Notes: generated from the letters alone by a model not told the origin. A DNA stretch of 64,000 bases from Deinococcus actinosclerus (GCF_001507665.1 NZ_CP013910.1:313501-377500); one strand, 5' to 3'. Positions 22,108-32,296 are shown, numbered from the stretch's first letter. A program made the numbers and translations.

Positions 22108-22569
22108 TCACCTGGCGGCCCGGACGGTCAGCACCGGCACGGGGCTGCGCGCCACGATCTTCTCGGCGGTGCTGCCCACGAAGAAGTGCTCCAGCGCGCC
22201 CTGCGCGTGCGTGCCCACCACGATCAGGTCCGCGCCCCACTCGCGCGCGGCGTCCAGCAGGCCGGTCACGGGGTCGCCCACCATCAGTTCCTGCTCCTCG
22301 CCGGCCTGCACCTCGCGGGTCAGGCGCTGGCCGTCCGCGCTTTCCAGCGTGTGCAGCAGCGTGGGGTCGGGCAGGGCCGGGGTCACGCCGCCCATCAGGT
22401 CCGGCGCGGCGGTCACGCGGGCGTCCGTGACGTGCACCAGCCGCCGGGTCGCGCCGGGAAAGCGGGTGCGGGCCAGCGCCAGCGCCGCCGCCGAGGACGC
22501 CGAGAAGTCCACGCCCACCAGGACGCGCTGGAAACCGGAAGTGCCGTGGAGGTCAGTGGACTGGGTCAT
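22108..22569 (-). CDS. Universal stress protein (UspA family)
   Basis: 153 residues, one Usp domain. Starts with [18 protein letters not shown] and ends with the ATP-binding pattern [21 protein letters not shown] then PVPVLTVR. The glycine and Ser/Thr spacing G-x2-G-x9-G-(S/T) is nearly met, so nucleotide binding is possible. TAGGTT lies 6 bases before the ATG. It leads a two-gene operon with ldh, which suggests a role under oxygen or energy stress. Confidence 0.9.
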   Translation of the reverse strand: MTQSTDLHGTSGFQRVLVGVDFSASSAAALALARTRFPGATRRLVHVTDARVTAAPDLMGGVTPALPDPTLLHTLESADGQRLTREVQAGEEQELMVGDPVTGLLDAAREWGADLIVVGTHAQGALEHFFVGSTAEKIVARSPVPVLTVRAAR

Positions 22570-22646
22570 GTCCTGAACCTACACCCGCGTTCACCACCGT
22601 CCCGGGGCGCGTGAAGATCGGGTGAAGAGCGCTGTCCGGCGCCCGC

Positions 22647-23693
22647 TCAGCTGGCGCGGGAGGCGCCGCCCAGGGTGTCCCAGCGCAGCTGCCGCCGCCC
22701 GGCCCGTTTGGCGGCGTACAGCCGCCGGTCGGCCAGATCGAGCAGGCCCGCCACGCTGTCGGCCTCGTGCCCCAGCACCGCCCCGGCGCTGAACGTCACC
22801 TCGGGCAGCGGCCCGGGCAGGGTCAGGGTCAACCCGTCCAGGCGGGTCGTGACCGCGTGGGCCTCCTGCGCGCCCGTCCCAGGGATGACCAGCACGAACT
22901 CCTCGCCGCCCCAGCGGGCCAGCAGCGCGTCGGCACGCAGCACCTGCCGCAGCGCCGGGCCCAGCGCGCGCAGCACCTCGTCCCCCACCGCGTGCCCGCG
23001 CGTGTCGTTCACCTCCTTGAAGTGATCCAGATCCAGCAGCACCAGCGTGAAGCCCGCGTGCTCCCCGCGCCGCAGCTGCCCGTGCAGTCGGCGCAGTTCG
23101 CCCAGCGCGGCGCGGCGGTTGGGCAGGCCCGTCAGCGGATCGGTGAGGGACGCCTGCTGAAAGGCCGCGGCGTCCTGCTGGAAGGCCGTGATCTGCTGCC
23201 CGAAACTGCTCGCCATCCCGATCACGATGGTCGTGCAGGCCAGGTAGGCGAGCAGGCTCAGGTCATGCACCGGCCGGGAGGCCGCCAGGCCCGCGAAGGC
23301 CAGGAAGCCCAGCAGGGTCGCCGGGGCCGCGACCCGCAGCGGCAGCAGCCCGAACCACAGGGCCACCACGATCAGGAAGGACAGGTACGAGCCGGTCTGC
23401 ACCTCCGGGGCGCGCAGCAGCGGCGCGAACTCGCTCACGGTGGAGACGGTCGCCACCGCCACGATGAGCAGGCTCAGGCGCGCCGTGGGCCAGCGCAGCC
23501 ACGTCAGCGCTGCCAGCACCCACGCGGAGACCAGCAGGCCCAGCGAGTACGCGGCGGCCGAGTCCCACTGCTGACGCCTGACCTGTTCACTCAGGATGAA
23601 CAGGTGCGCGGTCACCGAGCCGCTCGCCGCCGTCAGGTAGGCGCGGCGACGGATCCGCTCCACGCGGATCAGGGCGGACGCCGGGTCGTTCAT
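22647..23693 (-). CDS. Membrane-bound GGDEF diguanylate cyclase
   Basis: 348 residues from the ATG at 23693. About five to six membrane segments fill residues 20-170 (LGLLVSAWVLAALTWL, LSLLIVAVATVSTV, LSFLIVVALWFGLLPL, TLLGFLAFAGLAA). The cytoplasmic GGDEF domain follows: LTDPLTGLPNRRAALGEL, FTLVLLDLDHFKEVNDTRGHAVGDEVL, and the active GGEEF in RWGGEEFVLVIP. The usual inhibitory RxxD five residues before the motif reads RADA, so product feedback at that site is probably absent. It makes cyclic di-GMP from two GTP. Confidence 0.92.
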   Translation of the reverse strand: MNDPASALIRVERIRRRAYLTAASGSVTAHLFILSEQVRRQQWDSAAAYSLGLLVSAWVLAALTWLRWPTARLSLLIVAVATVSTVSEFAPLLRAPEVQTGSYLSFLIVVALWFGLLPLRVAAPATLLGFLAFAGLAASRPVHDLSLLAYLACTTIVIGMASSFGQQITAFQQDAAAFQQASLTDPLTGLPNRRAALGELRRLHGQLRRGEHAGFTLVLLDLDHFKEVNDTRGHAVGDEVLRALGPALRQVLRADALLARWGGEEFVLVIPGTGAQEAHAVTTRLDGLTLTLPGPLPEVTFSAGAVLGHEADSVAGLLDLADRRLYAAKRAGRRQLRWDTLGGASRAS

Positions 23694-23820
23694 TCCCCCA
23701 GCATGCCCCGCGCGTCCCACGAAAAACTGACATGCGCCGAGGCCAAGCCGGCCCTGCGCCCTTCAGCAGACCTTGACGCAGCGCCATCTCCCCCCGGGGG
23801 CGGCGCGTACACTCCGAAGC

Positions 23821-25281
23821 ATGCAACTTCAGAGCTTCGGCGCGGCCCTGACCGTCACCGGCAGCATGCACCTGCTGACGGTCGGTGAGCGGCAGATCCT
23901 GATCGACTGCGGTCTCTTCCAGGGGAACGACGAGCTGGAGGCCCGCAACCGCGAGGGCTTCCCGTTCGACGTGCAGGCGCTGGAGGCCGTGATCCTCACG
24001 CACGCGCACCTCGACCACGTGGGCCGCCTACCGCTGCTGGTGAAACTGGGCTTCCGGGGTCCGGTGTACTGCACGGCGCCCACGGCGGGCCTCGCGGAGA
24101 CGGTGCTGCTCGACAGCGCCCGCCTGCAGGTGGACGGGTACCGCCACGACCTGCGCCGCGCCCGCCGCCAGGGCGTCCCCGACGAGCAGGTGCCCCCGCC
24201 GCTGTACGAGGAGGAGGACGTGCACCGCGCGCTGGCGCTGCTGCGCCCCCACCTGGAGTTCGGGGAGACCACCCGCGTCGCGGGCCTGAAGGTCACGCCC
24301 GAGCGGGCCGGGCACATCCTGGGCAGCGCGTACCTCCTGATCGAGAGCGCCGAGGGGCGACTGCTCATGAGCGGCGACCTCGGGAACCGCGAGAGCGGCC
24401 TGCAACTGGACTTCACGCCCCCGCCGCACGCGGACGCCGTGGTCATCGAGACGACCTACGCCAACCGCACGCACCGCCCCTGGCCCGCCACGCTGGCCGA
24501 ATTCCGCGACGCGCTGCGAGACTCGGTGCGCCAGGGCGGGAAGATCCTGATTCCCAGCTTCGCCATCGAGCGGACGCAGACCATCCTGCATACCATCAAG
24601 AGCCTGATGGACGCCGGGGAGGTCCCGCGCATCCCGGTGTTCCTGGATTCCCCGATGGCGGCGCGCGCCACGCACGAGTACTTCGAGTTCGGCGACGAAC
24701 TCATCCCCGAGGTCCGCGACGCGCTCCAGGCGGGCGAGGACCCCTTCCGGCCCAGCACGCTGCACGTGGTCCCTACCAGCGCCGAGTCGCAACGCATCAA
24801 CAAGTACGACGGCCCGGCGATCATCCTGGCCGGGAACGGCATGATGACCGGCGGGCGCATCCAGCACCACCTCAAGCACCACCTGTGGAAACCCAGCACC
24901 AGCCTGATCAGCGTGTCCTACCAGTCCCCCAGCAGCCTGGGCGGCCGGATCGTCACGGGGGCCGACCACGTCCGCATCATGGGCGAGGAGATCGCCGTGA
25001 AGGCCCACGTGTACACCATCGGCGGTTTCTCCGCGCACGCCGACCAGGACGACCTGCTGGCGTTCCTGAGCACGACCGGCACCCCGCGCGTGTGGCTGGT
25101 GCACGGCGAACCGGACGTCATGGCGTCCTTCCTGCCGGTGCTGAAAGAGCGCGGGCTGACCGGCAACCTGATGCCCGACCGGCAGGCCGTGGACCTGACC
25201 GGCCCCGGTTTCCCGCAGGGTCTGCCCCCCGGGTTCGACGCGGCCCCCACGCGCGGCGCGCAGGCCGAGGCCGGCGAATAG
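23821..25281 (+). CDS. Beta-CASP metallo-beta-lactamase-fold RNA nuclease
   Basis: 486 residues from the ATG at 23821. Zinc-ligand motif [11 protein letters not shown] near residue 60, [19 protein letters not shown], then the beta-CASP insert ([36 protein letters not shown]) and [10 protein letters not shown] near 400. This is the CPSF/TTHA0252-type arrangement, enzymes that cut or trim RNA. TACACT lies 7 bases before the ATG, and the 16 in-frame codons upstream are not needed. It has no operon partner. Confidence 0.92.
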   Translation: MQLQSFGAALTVTGSMHLLTVGERQILIDCGLFQGNDELEARNREGFPFDVQALEAVILTHAHLDHVGRLPLLVKLGFRGPVYCTAPTAGLAETVLLDSARLQVDGYRHDLRRARRQGVPDEQVPPPLYEEEDVHRALALLRPHLEFGETTRVAGLKVTPERAGHILGSAYLLIESAEGRLLMSGDLGNRESGLQLDFTPPPHADAVVIETTYANRTHRPWPATLAEFRDALRDSVRQGGKILIPSFAIERTQTILHTIKSLMDAGEVPRIPVFLDSPMAARATHEYFEFGDELIPEVRDALQAGEDPFRPSTLHVVPTSAESQRINKYDGPAIILAGNGMMTGGRIQHHLKHHLWKPSTSLISVSYQSPSSLGGRIVTGADHVRIMGEEIAVKAHVYTIGGFSAHADQDDLLAFLSTTGTPRVWLVHGEPDVMASFLPVLKERGLTGNLMPDRQAVDLTGPGFPQGLPPGFDAAPTRGAQAEAGE

Positions 25282-25360
25282 GCGCGGTGACAGGGGAAGG
25301 GCTGACAGGGGAAGAAAAGGCCCTGGGCGTTTTCATGCGGAGCGGCTACTCTGAAGCTCC

Positions 25361-25852
25361 ATGAAACGCGCGCTGCCCCTGCTCCTGCTCGCCCTGACCG
25401 CCTGCGGCTCCAAGTCCATCGAGGGCGTTCAGACCTTCACGTACGCCGGTGGGGATCACCGCAGCGGCTCACTGATCTACGCCGAGAACCCCCCGGCGGG
25501 CGGCCCGCACAACCCCATGTGGCAGAACTGCGGCGTGTACGACCGCCCGCTGTACAACGAGTACGCCGTGCACAGCCTGGAACACGGCGCGGTGTGGATC
25601 ACCTACCGTCCGGACCTGGACGCCGCTCAGGTGGACGCCCTGAAGAAGCTCGTCGAGGGCCGCCCCTACACCATCCTCAGCCCCTACGAGGGCCTGGACA
25701 CCCCGGTCGCGGCGAGCGCCTGGGGCGCCCAGCTGAAGGTCGAGAAGGCCGACGACAGCCGCCTGAAGGCCTTCTTGGACAAGTACGAGCAGGGCGCCAC
25801 CGCCCCCGAGCGCGGCGCGTCGTGCAGCGGAGCGTACGGCGAGACCCGCTGA
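25361..25852 (+). CDS. DUF3105 lipoprotein
   Basis: 163 residues. Lipoprotein signal [11 protein letters not shown] (Cys at 16). The DUF3105 core is clear: [22 protein letters not shown], then [18 protein letters not shown] and [18 protein letters not shown]. The conserved His and Cys suggest metal or redox binding, but the function of the family is unknown. TACTCT lies 8 bases before the ATG. It ends at a very strong hairpin. Confidence 0.88.
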   Translation: MKRALPLLLLALTACGSKSIEGVQTFTYAGGDHRSGSLIYAENPPAGGPHNPMWQNCGVYDRPLYNEYAVHSLEHGAVWITYRPDLDAAQVDALKKLVEGRPYTILSPYEGLDTPVAASAWGAQLKVEKADDSRLKAFLDKYEQGATAPERGASCSGAYGETR

Positions 25853-25863
25853 CCACCAGGCAC

Positions 25864-25914
25864 GCAGCAAGGCGAACGGCCCCACAGCTGATGTGGGGCC
25901 GTTCGCCTTGCTGC
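25864..25914. terminator. 23 bp hairpin terminator between DUF3105 gene and obgE
   Basis: A perfect 23 bp stem (25864-25886 with 25892-25914) and loop GCTGA separate two convergent genes. It ends 6 bases before the obgE stop and can act in both directions. Confidence 0.9.
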
Positions 25915-25920
25915 GGGTGC

Positions 25921-27258
25921 TCAGCGCTGCTCTTCGTCGTCGAAGTACTCGAAGCGGAATGCGCCGATCTCGACGGTGTCCCCTTCGCGCGCCCCGGCCC
26001 GTTTCAGGGCGTTGTACAGGCCCTGCCGCTTGAACAGGTTGCCCAGGTACTCGGCGGCCTCGTCCATGAAGCGCGAGAAGCGCACGATGCGTTCCTCGAA
26101 GCCCCCGCCGTGCACCGACCAGACCCGCTCGGGCTGCCCGTCGTTGATGATGCCCACGCCCTTGGCCGCCGGATCAATCCGGAACTCGATGCGCAGCGGC
26201 TCCTCGCGCACGGTGTCGGACTCGATCTCCAGCGCGTTGTTCTGCGCCCACAGTTCGCGGTCCGGGAGCATCTGGAACACCGCCTCACGCAGCTCCGCCA
26301 GCCCCGCGCCTTCACGGGCGCTGACCTGCACGACCGGCAGGCCGAACTGCGCGAGTTCGTCCACGACCATCGCCGCGAGGTCCTCGTCGGTCAGTTCCAC
26401 CTTGTTCAGCGCGATCAGCGAGACCTGTTCCAGCAGCGTGGGGTCGTAGGCGCGCAGCTCGGCCTGCAGCTGCCTCAGTTCCTCGACCGGGTTGCGGGTC
26501 ACGTCGAGCACGTACACGAGCAGGCGCGTGCGGCTGATGTGCCGCAGGAACTCCAGCCCCAGGCCCTTGCCCTCGCTGGCCCCCTCGATGATCCCCGGGA
26601 TGTCCGCCAGCGTGAAGCGTTCGTCCAGCGGCGTGCCCGCCCCGTCCAGGCGGTCCACCACGCCCAGGATGGGGGAGAGGGTCGTGAACGGGTAGTCCGC
26701 GATGGCCGGATTCGCGCGGGACAGCGCCGCGAGCAGGCTGCTCTTGCCGGCGTTCGGGTAGCCGACCAGCCCCACGTCCGCGATCAGGCGCAGCTCCAGG
26801 CGCACGCGGCGCTTCTGTCCGGGCGTGCCGAGTTCCGCAAAGCGCGGGGCCTGACGGGTGCTGCTCACGAAGGTGCTGTTCCCGCGTCCGCCGAAGCCCC
26901 CGCGCGCGATGACCTTCTCCTGCCCGACCCGCACGAGGTCCGCGATGACCTTCCCGGTCGCCTCGTCGAACGCGGTCGTGCCGACGGGCACGTCGATGTA
27001 CACGTCCTCCCCGTCGCCGCCCTGGCGCAGCCGGCCCTCGCCGTACGCGCCGTTCGGAGCCTTGAACTTGCGGCGGCCCACCAGCCGCTCCAAGCTCTCG
27101 ACGCCCTCGATGGCGCGTAGGATGATGCTGCCGCCCCGCCCGCCGTGCCCGCCGTCCGGGCCGCCCTTCTCCATATACTTCGCGCGGTGGAAGGACATGC
27201 TGCCGTCCCCGCCGTTCCCGGCCGCCACCTCGATATTCAGAACATCACGAAACGCCAC
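25921..27258 (-). CDS. obgE: Obg/CgtA GTPase
   Basis: Essential GTPase that binds the 50S ribosomal subunit. 445 residues from the GTG at 27258, chosen because AAGGAG is 5 bases upstream; a GTG six bases earlier abuts that site. Obg fold at 1-157 with glycine-rich strands ([14 protein letters not shown]), G domain from about 158 (G1 [11 protein letters not shown]3 DIPGIIEG, G4 LNKVE), and the OCT domain at the C-terminus ([14 protein letters not shown]). It lies downstream of rplU-rpmA, the usual order, though a hairpin separates them. Confidence 0.96.
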   Translation of the reverse strand: MAFRDVLNIEVAAGNGGDGSMSFHRAKYMEKGGPDGGHGGRGGSIILRAIEGVESLERLVGRRKFKAPNGAYGEGRLRQGGDGEDVYIDVPVGTTAFDEATGKVIADLVRVGQEKVIARGGFGGRGNSTFVSSTRQAPRFAELGTPGQKRRVRLELRLIADVGLVGYPNAGKSSLLAALSRANPAIADYPFTTLSPILGVVDRLDGAGTPLDERFTLADIPGIIEGASEGKGLGLEFLRHISRTRLLVYVLDVTRNPVEELRQLQAELRAYDPTLLEQVSLIALNKVELTDEDLAAMVVDELAQFGLPVVQVSAREGAGLAELREAVFQMLPDRELWAQNNALEIESDTVREEPLRIEFRIDPAAKGVGIINDGQPERVWSVHGGGFEERIVRFSRFMDEAAEYLGNLFKRQGLYNALKRAGAREGDTVEIGAFRFEYFDDEEQR

Positions 27259-27581
27259 AGTCACTCCTTTACGCGGCCCGCACATGCGGCCACGCGAACG
27301 CAGCCTGACCGCATTCCGGGCCCCGCACTGCACTGGCGGGCACGGCGGTCAGGCCGCAACGCTCCCCAGTCTATCAGGGAAGTGAAGGCGGCTCCATCCG
27401 CCAGCGCGACTCGGCCCTGTCATGCTCCGGCCGGAAACGCTCAGGACAGCCCCAACCCCGTGCGCGGACTATCAACCGGATGTCATCCGGCGGCCCAGCG
27501 GCGCCAGTCAGACTCACATGCACCCCACAAGCAGAAGAGCCAGAACCCGCAGGCTCCGGCTCCTCAGCGCACTGTCCTGAA
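27259..27581. other. Intergenic region between obgE and rpmA, 323 bp
   Basis: Near rpmA it holds a hairpin (27534-27565), and near obgE the obgE leader. On the reverse strand a TAGACT box near 27371 could be the obgE -10, giving a leader over 100 bases long; no clear -35 was found. The rest shows no ORF or RNA fold I can support. Confidence 0.5.
27534..27565 (-). terminator. Hairpin downstream of rpmA
   Basis: On the reverse strand a 14 bp stem with three G-U pairs (27565-27552 with 27547-27534) and loop TGCG starts 17 bases after the rpmA stop. There is no U-tract. It may end or attenuate the rplU-rpmA message before obgE. Confidence 0.65.
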
Positions 27582-27854
27582 TCAGTCCGCGGCGGCGGCG
27601 GTGGGCACTTCGATGCTGATGAAGCGGCCCTTGGCGCCACGGTTCGTGAACACGACCCGGCCGTTTTCCAGGGCGAAGAGGGTGTGGTCGCGGCCCATGC
27701 CCACGTTCGGGCCGGCCTTGAACTTCGTGCCGCGCTGGCGGACGAGGATGTTGCCGGCCAGCACCTGCTCGCCGCCGAACTTCTTCACGCCCAGGTACTT
27801 GGGCTGGCTGTCACGTCCGTTCTTGGACGAACCTACGCCTTTCTTGTGTGCCAT
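27582..27854 (-). CDS. rpmA: 50S ribosomal protein L27
   Basis: 90 residues; starts [16 protein letters not shown], the characteristic basic N-terminal tail that reaches the peptidyl-transferase centre, followed by [23 protein letters not shown] and [15 protein letters not shown]. The Ala/Asp tail (PTAAAAD) is extra. It is 14 bases downstream of rplU, in the standard rplU-rpmA operon. Confidence 0.98.
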   Translation of the reverse strand: MAHKKGVGSSKNGRDSQPKYLGVKKFGGEQVLAGNILVRQRGTKFKAGPNVGMGRDHTLFALENGRVVFTNRGAKGRFISIEVPTAAAAD

Positions 27855-27868
27855 GTCGGTATCCTCCC

Positions 27869-28171
27869 TTAGCCCTTGATGCCCAGGATCTTGATCGCGG
27901 TGTAGTCCTGGCGGTGGCCGGTGCGGCGGCGGTACTGGATGCCGCTCTTGTACTTGCGCACGTAGATCTTCTCGCCACGGCCGTGCTCGACGACTTCGGC
28001 GTTCACGGTGAACTTGCCGGCGGCGTCGCCGAAGACGGTCTGGTCGCCGCCCACGAAGATGGGGGTCAGGTCGAGCTTGTCGCCCGCTTCGCCTTTCAGG
28101 CTCTCGACGCGGATGACGTCGCCTTCCTGCACGCGGTACTGTTTCCCGCCGGTCTGAATGATTGCAAACAT
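27869..28171 (-). CDS. rplU: 50S ribosomal protein L21
   Basis: 100 residues; [20 protein letters not shown] at the start and [20 protein letters not shown] at the end match L21, which binds 23S rRNA. GGAGG lies 9 bases before the ATG at 28171. First gene of the rplU-rpmA operon. Confidence 0.98.
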   Translation of the reverse strand: MFAIIQTGGKQYRVQEGDVIRVESLKGEAGDKLDLTPIFVGGDQTVFGDAAGKFTVNAEVVEHGRGEKIYVRKYKSGIQYRRRTGHRQDYTAIKILGIKG

Positions 28172-28533
28172 GGTGTTTCCTCCTGCCGCGCGCCCGAAGA
28201 AACGCTGCCCTGGGCGGCCTTGGCCTGCTGCACCCGCTCGGCGGGTCACCAAGCAAGTACTGTAACACACCGGTCAGGCATAGGGAACCCGTCCGGGTCC
28301 GGCGGATCAGCGCAGACTCGGGGGTGGCAGGCAACGGCGCTCGGCCCGCGCGGGGCGGGGGAAAGCTGTTCGGTTGCGTGCGGGTTCCCGGGTCTGGTGA
28401 ACGTGTCCTCGCGGTACACGTGGGCTCGCGCGGGGCGAGCCGGGTTCTGCTGATCCTCCAGAGCTGCCCTGGGGCAGCTGATCCTGGCAGCATAGCACGG
28501 AACCCGGGGGCCGCCGGGTGCGTACTGGCCCCC
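28172..28533. other. Divergent intergenic region upstream of rplU, 362 bp
   Basis: Contains the rplU promoter (28259-28287). From 28290 to 28533 I see no ORF with coding character, no tRNA or other recognised RNA fold, and no copy of the repeats found elsewhere in this window. Confidence 0.5.
28259..28287 (-). promoter_or_regulatory. Probable rplU-rpmA promoter
   Basis: On the reverse strand TTCCCT (28287-28282) and TACAGT (28264-28259) are 17 bases apart, about 90 bases before the rplU start. The -35 match is weak. Confidence 0.5.
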
Positions 28534-28896
28534 GTGATCACCCGAGTCCGGGCCGTGTGGCGTGACGCGCTGGCCCTGCTGTTCGCCCTGAACGACCGGC
28601 GCACGCCCGCCGGGGCAAAGCTCATGGCCGCGCTGGCCCTGGCCTACGCGCTGCTGCCGCTGGACCTGCTGCCCGACCTGACGCCCGTCCTGGGCGTGGC
28701 GGACGACATCCTGATCGTGCCGACCCTACTGGCCCTGGCGGCCCGCACCCTGCCCGCGCCCGTGCTGGCGCAGGCGCAGACCCGCAGCCTGAGTGTTCAG
28801 CGCCGCCTGCCCTGGCTGATTCCCGGCGCCGTCCTGGGCGCCCTGACCCTGCTCAGCCTGCTGGGCTGGGCGGTGTGGCAGGCCGTGAGCGGCTGA
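28534..28896 (+). CDS. DUF1232 membrane protein
   Basis: 120 residues from a GTG at 28534, the only start codon near the domain. The DUF1232 signature is [30 protein letters not shown] at residues 30-60, a membrane hairpin, followed by a C-terminal segment [21 protein letters not shown]. Function of the family is unknown. No good promoter box or Shine-Dalgarno was seen, so the start is less sure than the domain. Confidence 0.75.
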   Translation: MITRVRAVWRDALALLFALNDRRTPAGAKLMAALALAYALLPLDLLPDLTPVLGVADDILIVPTLLALAARTLPAPVLAQAQTRSLSVQRRLPWLIPGAVLGALTLLSLLGWAVWQAVSG

Positions 28897-28903
28897 GCGC
28901 GCC

Positions 28904-28933
28904 TAACCACCCCTTAACCGCCCCGCTTACACT
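28904..28933 (+). promoter_or_regulatory. Promoter of the response regulator with tandem 11 bp-spaced repeats
   Basis: TACACT (28928-28933) lies 7 bases before the ATG. Just upstream are two direct repeats, TAACCACCCC (28904-28913) and TAACCGCCCC (28915-28924), exactly 11 bases apart, which is the spacing used by OmpR/PhoB-type regulators. They overlap the -35 region, so the encoded regulator may control its own gene. Confidence 0.6.
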
Positions 28934-28940
28934 GAGGTTC

Positions 28941-29603
28941 ATGAGACTGCTGCTCGTGGAGGACGACGCCCGTATCGCGCAGCCCACTGCCGAGGCGCTG
29001 CGCGAGGCCGGGTACGCCGTCACCTGGGCGCAGACCGGCCCGGCCGGGCTGGAGGCCGCCGCGCTGGGCGAGTACCCGCTGGTGATCCTAGACGTGATGC
29101 TGCCCGGCATGGACGGCTTTCAGGTGGCGCGTGAACTGCGCGAGCAGGGCGTGGAGTCCGCGATCCTGTTCCTGACGGCGCGCGGAGAACTGGCCGACCG
29201 TGTGGAGGGCCTGGATCTGGGCGGGGACGCGTATCTGGTCAAGCCGTTCGCCGTGCCGGAGCTGCTGGCCACCCTGCGGGCGCTGGCGCGGCGGGAGCGG
29301 GGGACGTCCGCGCCGCGCGTGACCTTTGCCGGGGGGCGCGGCACGCTGGACACCGTGGCGCGCACCGTGACCTGGGACGGCGCGGAGGTGGCCGTCACGG
29401 GCCGCGAGTACGCCCTGCTGGAGGTGCTGTCTCAGGCCCCGGAACGCTGGTTCACCCGTGAGGACCTGATCGACCGGGTGTGGGGGCCGGAATTCGACGG
29501 CGAGGCGCGGATCGTGGACGTCTACGTGCGGTACGTGCGGCGCAAGCTGGCCCCGGAGGCGATCACGTCCGAGCGGGGGCGCGGCTACCGCGTGGAACGC
29601 TGA
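28941..29603 (+). CDS. OmpR-family response regulator
   Basis: 220 residues. Receiver domain 1-115: acidic pocket LLVEDDARI, phospho-acceptor Asp in [13 protein letters not shown], Thr in FLTARGE, Lys in YLVKPF. Winged-helix DNA-binding domain 130-220 with [27 protein letters not shown] and [12 protein letters not shown], ending [14 protein letters not shown] sits 7 bases before the ATG and tandem repeats lie upstream of it. The histidine kinase gene follows 19 bases after the stop, forming a two-component pair; the signal is unknown. Confidence 0.94.
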   Translation: MRLLLVEDDARIAQPTAEALREAGYAVTWAQTGPAGLEAAALGEYPLVILDVMLPGMDGFQVARELREQGVESAILFLTARGELADRVEGLDLGGDAYLVKPFAVPELLATLRALARRERGTSAPRVTFAGGRGTLDTVARTVTWDGAEVAVTGREYALLEVLSQAPERWFTREDLIDRVWGPEFDGEARIVDVYVRYVRRKLAPEAITSERGRGYRVER

Positions 29604-29622
29604 GCGGCGTGGGGGTGCAGAC

Positions 29623-31005
29623 GTGCGACTGACCCTGCGGGCGCGGCTGGCGCTGTGGGCGGCGCTGGCGACCGGCGTGGCGGTCCTGCTGGTCGCGGCG
29701 GGCCTGTACTGGTCGGTGAACGGCTTTCTGCGGCAGGCGCAGGAACAGCGGGTCGGCAGCGTACTCGGGGCGGTGCAGGGCCGGGTGGAGGCCCTGTTGC
29801 GCCCCCGCCCGGACGACGACCTGCTGGGCCCGCTGCTGGGGCCGCAGCCGGTGAGCATCTCGCAGTCGGATCTGGAACGCATCGCGGACGACGTGGACCG
29901 CCGGGGCGTGGAGTTGCGGGTGATCGCGCCGCAGGGGGGGCGGCTGATCGCGGTGGGCACGCCGAACTTCCCGTCCGGGGTACCCGCTGACCTGACCCCC
30001 GGACTGCGGGACAGCGGCACGCACCTGATCCTCGTGCGGCCCCTGCGGCCCCAGGTGGCCCTGCAGGTGGCGGTGGACGCCCGCTCGCTGCGGGAAGCCC
30101 GCGAGGCGTTCATCCGGGCGCTGACGGCCCTGGTGCCGCTGGCGCTGCTGCTGTCCCTGCTGGTGGGCTGGGTGGTGGCGGGTCGGCTGCTGCGGCCCGT
30201 GCGGGCGCTGGAGGGCGCCGCGCACGCCATCGGCGAGGGTGGGGACCTGCGCCGCCCGCTGCCCGGTGCGGGCGAAGGGGACGAACTGGCGCGGCTGGCG
30301 CTGACGTTGCAGCAGAGCTTCGCGCGCCTCGCGGACGCCCGCGACCGTGAGCAGGGCTTCCTGCGGGCCGCCGCGCATGACCTGCGCTCCCCGCTGGCGG
30401 CGCTGACCGCGCGGGTTGAGGGGACCCTGGCCCGCGACCGCGACGCCGAGCGCTACCGCGCCGACCTGCGCGAGATCGGCACGGACATCACCCGGCTGTC
30501 CACCCTGGCGAACCACCTGCTGCTGCTGGCGCGCGACCCGGCAGCCGTGCAGCGCACCCCGGTGCCACTGCGGGACCTCGCGGCCGACGCGGTGGACCGC
30601 GCCCGGGAACTCGACCCGCTGGCCGACGTGGACCTGGACGGCGCGGAGGCCGTCACGGTACCCGGGGACCGGGTGCTGCTGGGACAGGCGATCTGGAACC
30701 TCACCACGAACGCCGTGCGGCACGCGCCGGGCGCGACGGTCCTCGTGCAGGTGCGCGCCGAGCCGGGCGGCGCGGCCGTGACCGTGCAGGACGACGGCCC
30801 CGGCGTGGACGCCGCCGCCCTGGCCCGCCTGGGCGAGGCGTTCTACCGTCCGGACGCCAGCCGCACGGCGGACGCGTCCGGCGGGGGCGGGCACGGGCTG
30901 GGGCTGGCGCTGGCGCGGCACGTGGCGGGGCTGCACGGCGGCACGCTGGACATCGCGAGCGCGCCCGGCGCGGGCTTCCGCGTCACCCTGCATCTGCCGG
31001 GGTAG
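29623..31005 (+). CDS. Sensor histidine kinase
   Basis: 460 residues from a GTG. Two membrane segments (LALWAALATGVAVLLVAAGLYW near 8-30 and ALVPLALLLSLLVGWVVAG near 165-185) bound a sensor region of about 135 residues without a recognised fold. HAMP follows, then HisKA with the phospho-acceptor His in AAAHDLRSPLAALTA, and the ATPase domain: N box WNLTTNAVRHA, G1 DDGPGVD, F box EAFYRPD, G2 GGHGLGLALA. It is the partner of the regulator just upstream. Confidence 0.94.
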   Translation: MRLTLRARLALWAALATGVAVLLVAAGLYWSVNGFLRQAQEQRVGSVLGAVQGRVEALLRPRPDDDLLGPLLGPQPVSISQSDLERIADDVDRRGVELRVIAPQGGRLIAVGTPNFPSGVPADLTPGLRDSGTHLILVRPLRPQVALQVAVDARSLREAREAFIRALTALVPLALLLSLLVGWVVAGRLLRPVRALEGAAHAIGEGGDLRRPLPGAGEGDELARLALTLQQSFARLADARDREQGFLRAAAHDLRSPLAALTARVEGTLARDRDAERYRADLREIGTDITRLSTLANHLLLLARDPAAVQRTPVPLRDLAADAVDRARELDPLADVDLDGAEAVTVPGDRVLLGQAIWNLTTNAVRHAPGATVLVQVRAEPGGAAVTVQDDGPGVDAAALARLGEAFYRPDASRTADASGGGGHGLGLALARHVAGLHGGTLDIASAPGAGFRVTLHLPG

Positions 31006-31041
31006 GGCCCGCTCCGGGGGCGTCTGCTACGCTGTGCGGCA

Positions 31042-31830
31042 ATGAACAGTTCAGTGCCGCGCTGGAGTGCCGTCGTGCTGGGCGGCGGGGATCCCGGCGA
31101 TCCGTTTGCCGCCGCGCACGGCGTGAACGTCAAACCCCTGATCCCCGTGGGGGGCGTGCCCATGGCCCTGCATGTCCTGCGGGCCCTGCGCGGCAGTGAC
31201 CGGGTGGGCCGCGTGGCGTACGTGGGGCCCACCACCCCCGACCTCGACCCGCTGATCGACATCCGCGTGACTGACCACGGCACCCTGCTCAGCAACCTCG
31301 AGGCCGGGGTGGAGGCCCTGCGCGACCTGGGCCTCGCCCCCGGCGATCGGGTGCTGGTCGTCACCGCCGACGTGCCCATGCTGCGCCCGCAGGAGGTGCG
31401 GGACGTGCTGGACGCCGCGCCGCTGGACGCCGGACTGGTCTACCCGGTCGTGCGGCGCGAGGTCTGCGAGGCCGCGTATCCCGGCGTGAAACGCACCTAC
31501 GCCCGCCTGAAGGACGGCACCTTCACCGGCGGAAACCTCTTCCTGCTGGACCCGGCCCTGATCGGGCAGTTCCTGCCCCGCCTGCGCGAGGTTCTGGCGG
31601 CCCGCAAGGCCCCCCTGAAACTCGCCGGACTGATCGGCTGGGACGTGCTGCTGCGCCTCCTCACGGGCCGCCTGAGCGTGCCGCGGCTGGAGGAGAAGGT
31701 CTCCGGGCTGCTGGGCGTCCAGGCGCGCGCGCTGATCACCCCGCACGCCGCCGTGGGCACCGACGTGGACAAGGACGCCGATCTCACCCTGGCCGAGGCG
31801 CAGCTGCGCGGCACCGCAGCCGGTCACTGA
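31042..31830 (+). CDS. MobA-like nucleotidyltransferase-fold protein
   Basis: 262 residues of the NTP-transferase type: N-terminal [31 protein letters not shown], and the metal-binding [12 protein letters not shown]. The first loop is shorter and lacks the full GGxSxRxG(x)K pattern of MobA or IspD, so the donor nucleotide and acceptor cannot be stated. The C-terminal half ([24 protein letters not shown]) is typical of uncharacterised family members. TACGCT lies 8 bases before the ATG. Confidence 0.78.
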   Translation: MNSSVPRWSAVVLGGGDPGDPFAAAHGVNVKPLIPVGGVPMALHVLRALRGSDRVGRVAYVGPTTPDLDPLIDIRVTDHGTLLSNLEAGVEALRDLGLAPGDRVLVVTADVPMLRPQEVRDVLDAAPLDAGLVYPVVRREVCEAAYPGVKRTYARLKDGTFTGGNLFLLDPALIGQFLPRLREVLAARKAPLKLAGLIGWDVLLRLLTGRLSVPRLEEKVSGLLGVQARALITPHAAVGTDVDKDADLTLAEAQLRGTAAGH

Positions 31831-31939
31831 ACCGCGTTCCAATCCTGACGTAAACGCTCGGTTTTCTCGCGCTGAACGATGAAAATCCTGTCCAGCTTCG
31901 CCCTTGCGCCCCCGGGGCCCGGTGTGCATACTGTCCCTC

Positions 31940-32176
31940 ATGCCTCACGTGATCGTTAGCCCCTGCATCGGCGTCAAAGACCAGGCCTGCACGGAAGTCT
32001 GCCCGGTAGAATGCATCTACGACGGCGGCGACCAGTTCCTGATCCACCCCGACGAGTGCATCGACTGCGGCGCGTGCGTCCCCGCCTGCCCCGTCAGCGC
32101 CATCTTCCCCGAAGAGGACGTCCCCGGCGGCGAGGAGAGCTTCATCGAGAAGAACCGCGCCCACTTCGGCCTCTGA
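31940..32176 (+). CDS. Seven-iron ferredoxin ([3Fe-4S][4Fe-4S])
   Basis: 78 residues, small electron carrier. The first cluster is bound by Cys residues of CIGVKDQACTEVCPVECI; the second by CIDCGACVPACPV, the standard C-x2-C-x2-C-x3-C-P. The longer gap after the first Cys matches the Thermus-type 7Fe ferredoxins. TACTGT (31929-31934) is only 5 bases before the ATG, so the mRNA is surely leaderless or nearly so. The chain ends in an acidic helix. Confidence 0.93.
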   Translation: MPHVIVSPCIGVKDQACTEVCPVECIYDGGDQFLIHPDECIDCGACVPACPVSAIFPEEDVPGGEESFIEKNRAHFGL

Positions 32177-32187
32177 ATCCACCCCTG

Positions 32188-32231
32188 AACGCGCCTCCCC
32201 TCCCGGTTATCCGGGGTGCGGGAGGCGCGTT
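32188..32231 (+). terminator. Hairpin terminator after the ferredoxin gene
   Basis: 12 bp perfect arms (32188-32199 with 32220-32231) enclose a 20-base loop that itself contains CCCGG and CCGGG able to pair. Confidence 0.78.
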
Positions 32232-32266
32232 GCCTGCTGCCCCGGGGGCGGGCCTCCCGGTGTCCC

Positions 32267-32296
32267 TTGCCGCGCCCCGCCCGGCGGGGCTAGCAT
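32267..32296 (+). promoter_or_regulatory. corA promoter
   Basis: TTGCCG (32267-32272) and TAGCAT (32291-32296) with an 18-base spacer. Transcription would begin near 32303, giving a leader of about 150 bases before corA that carries two short ORFs. Confidence 0.62.

Noticed and set aside
28290..28533. Possible structural RNA upstream of the DUF1232 gene
   Set aside because: No tRNA, SRP RNA, RNase P or tmRNA signature sequence was found.
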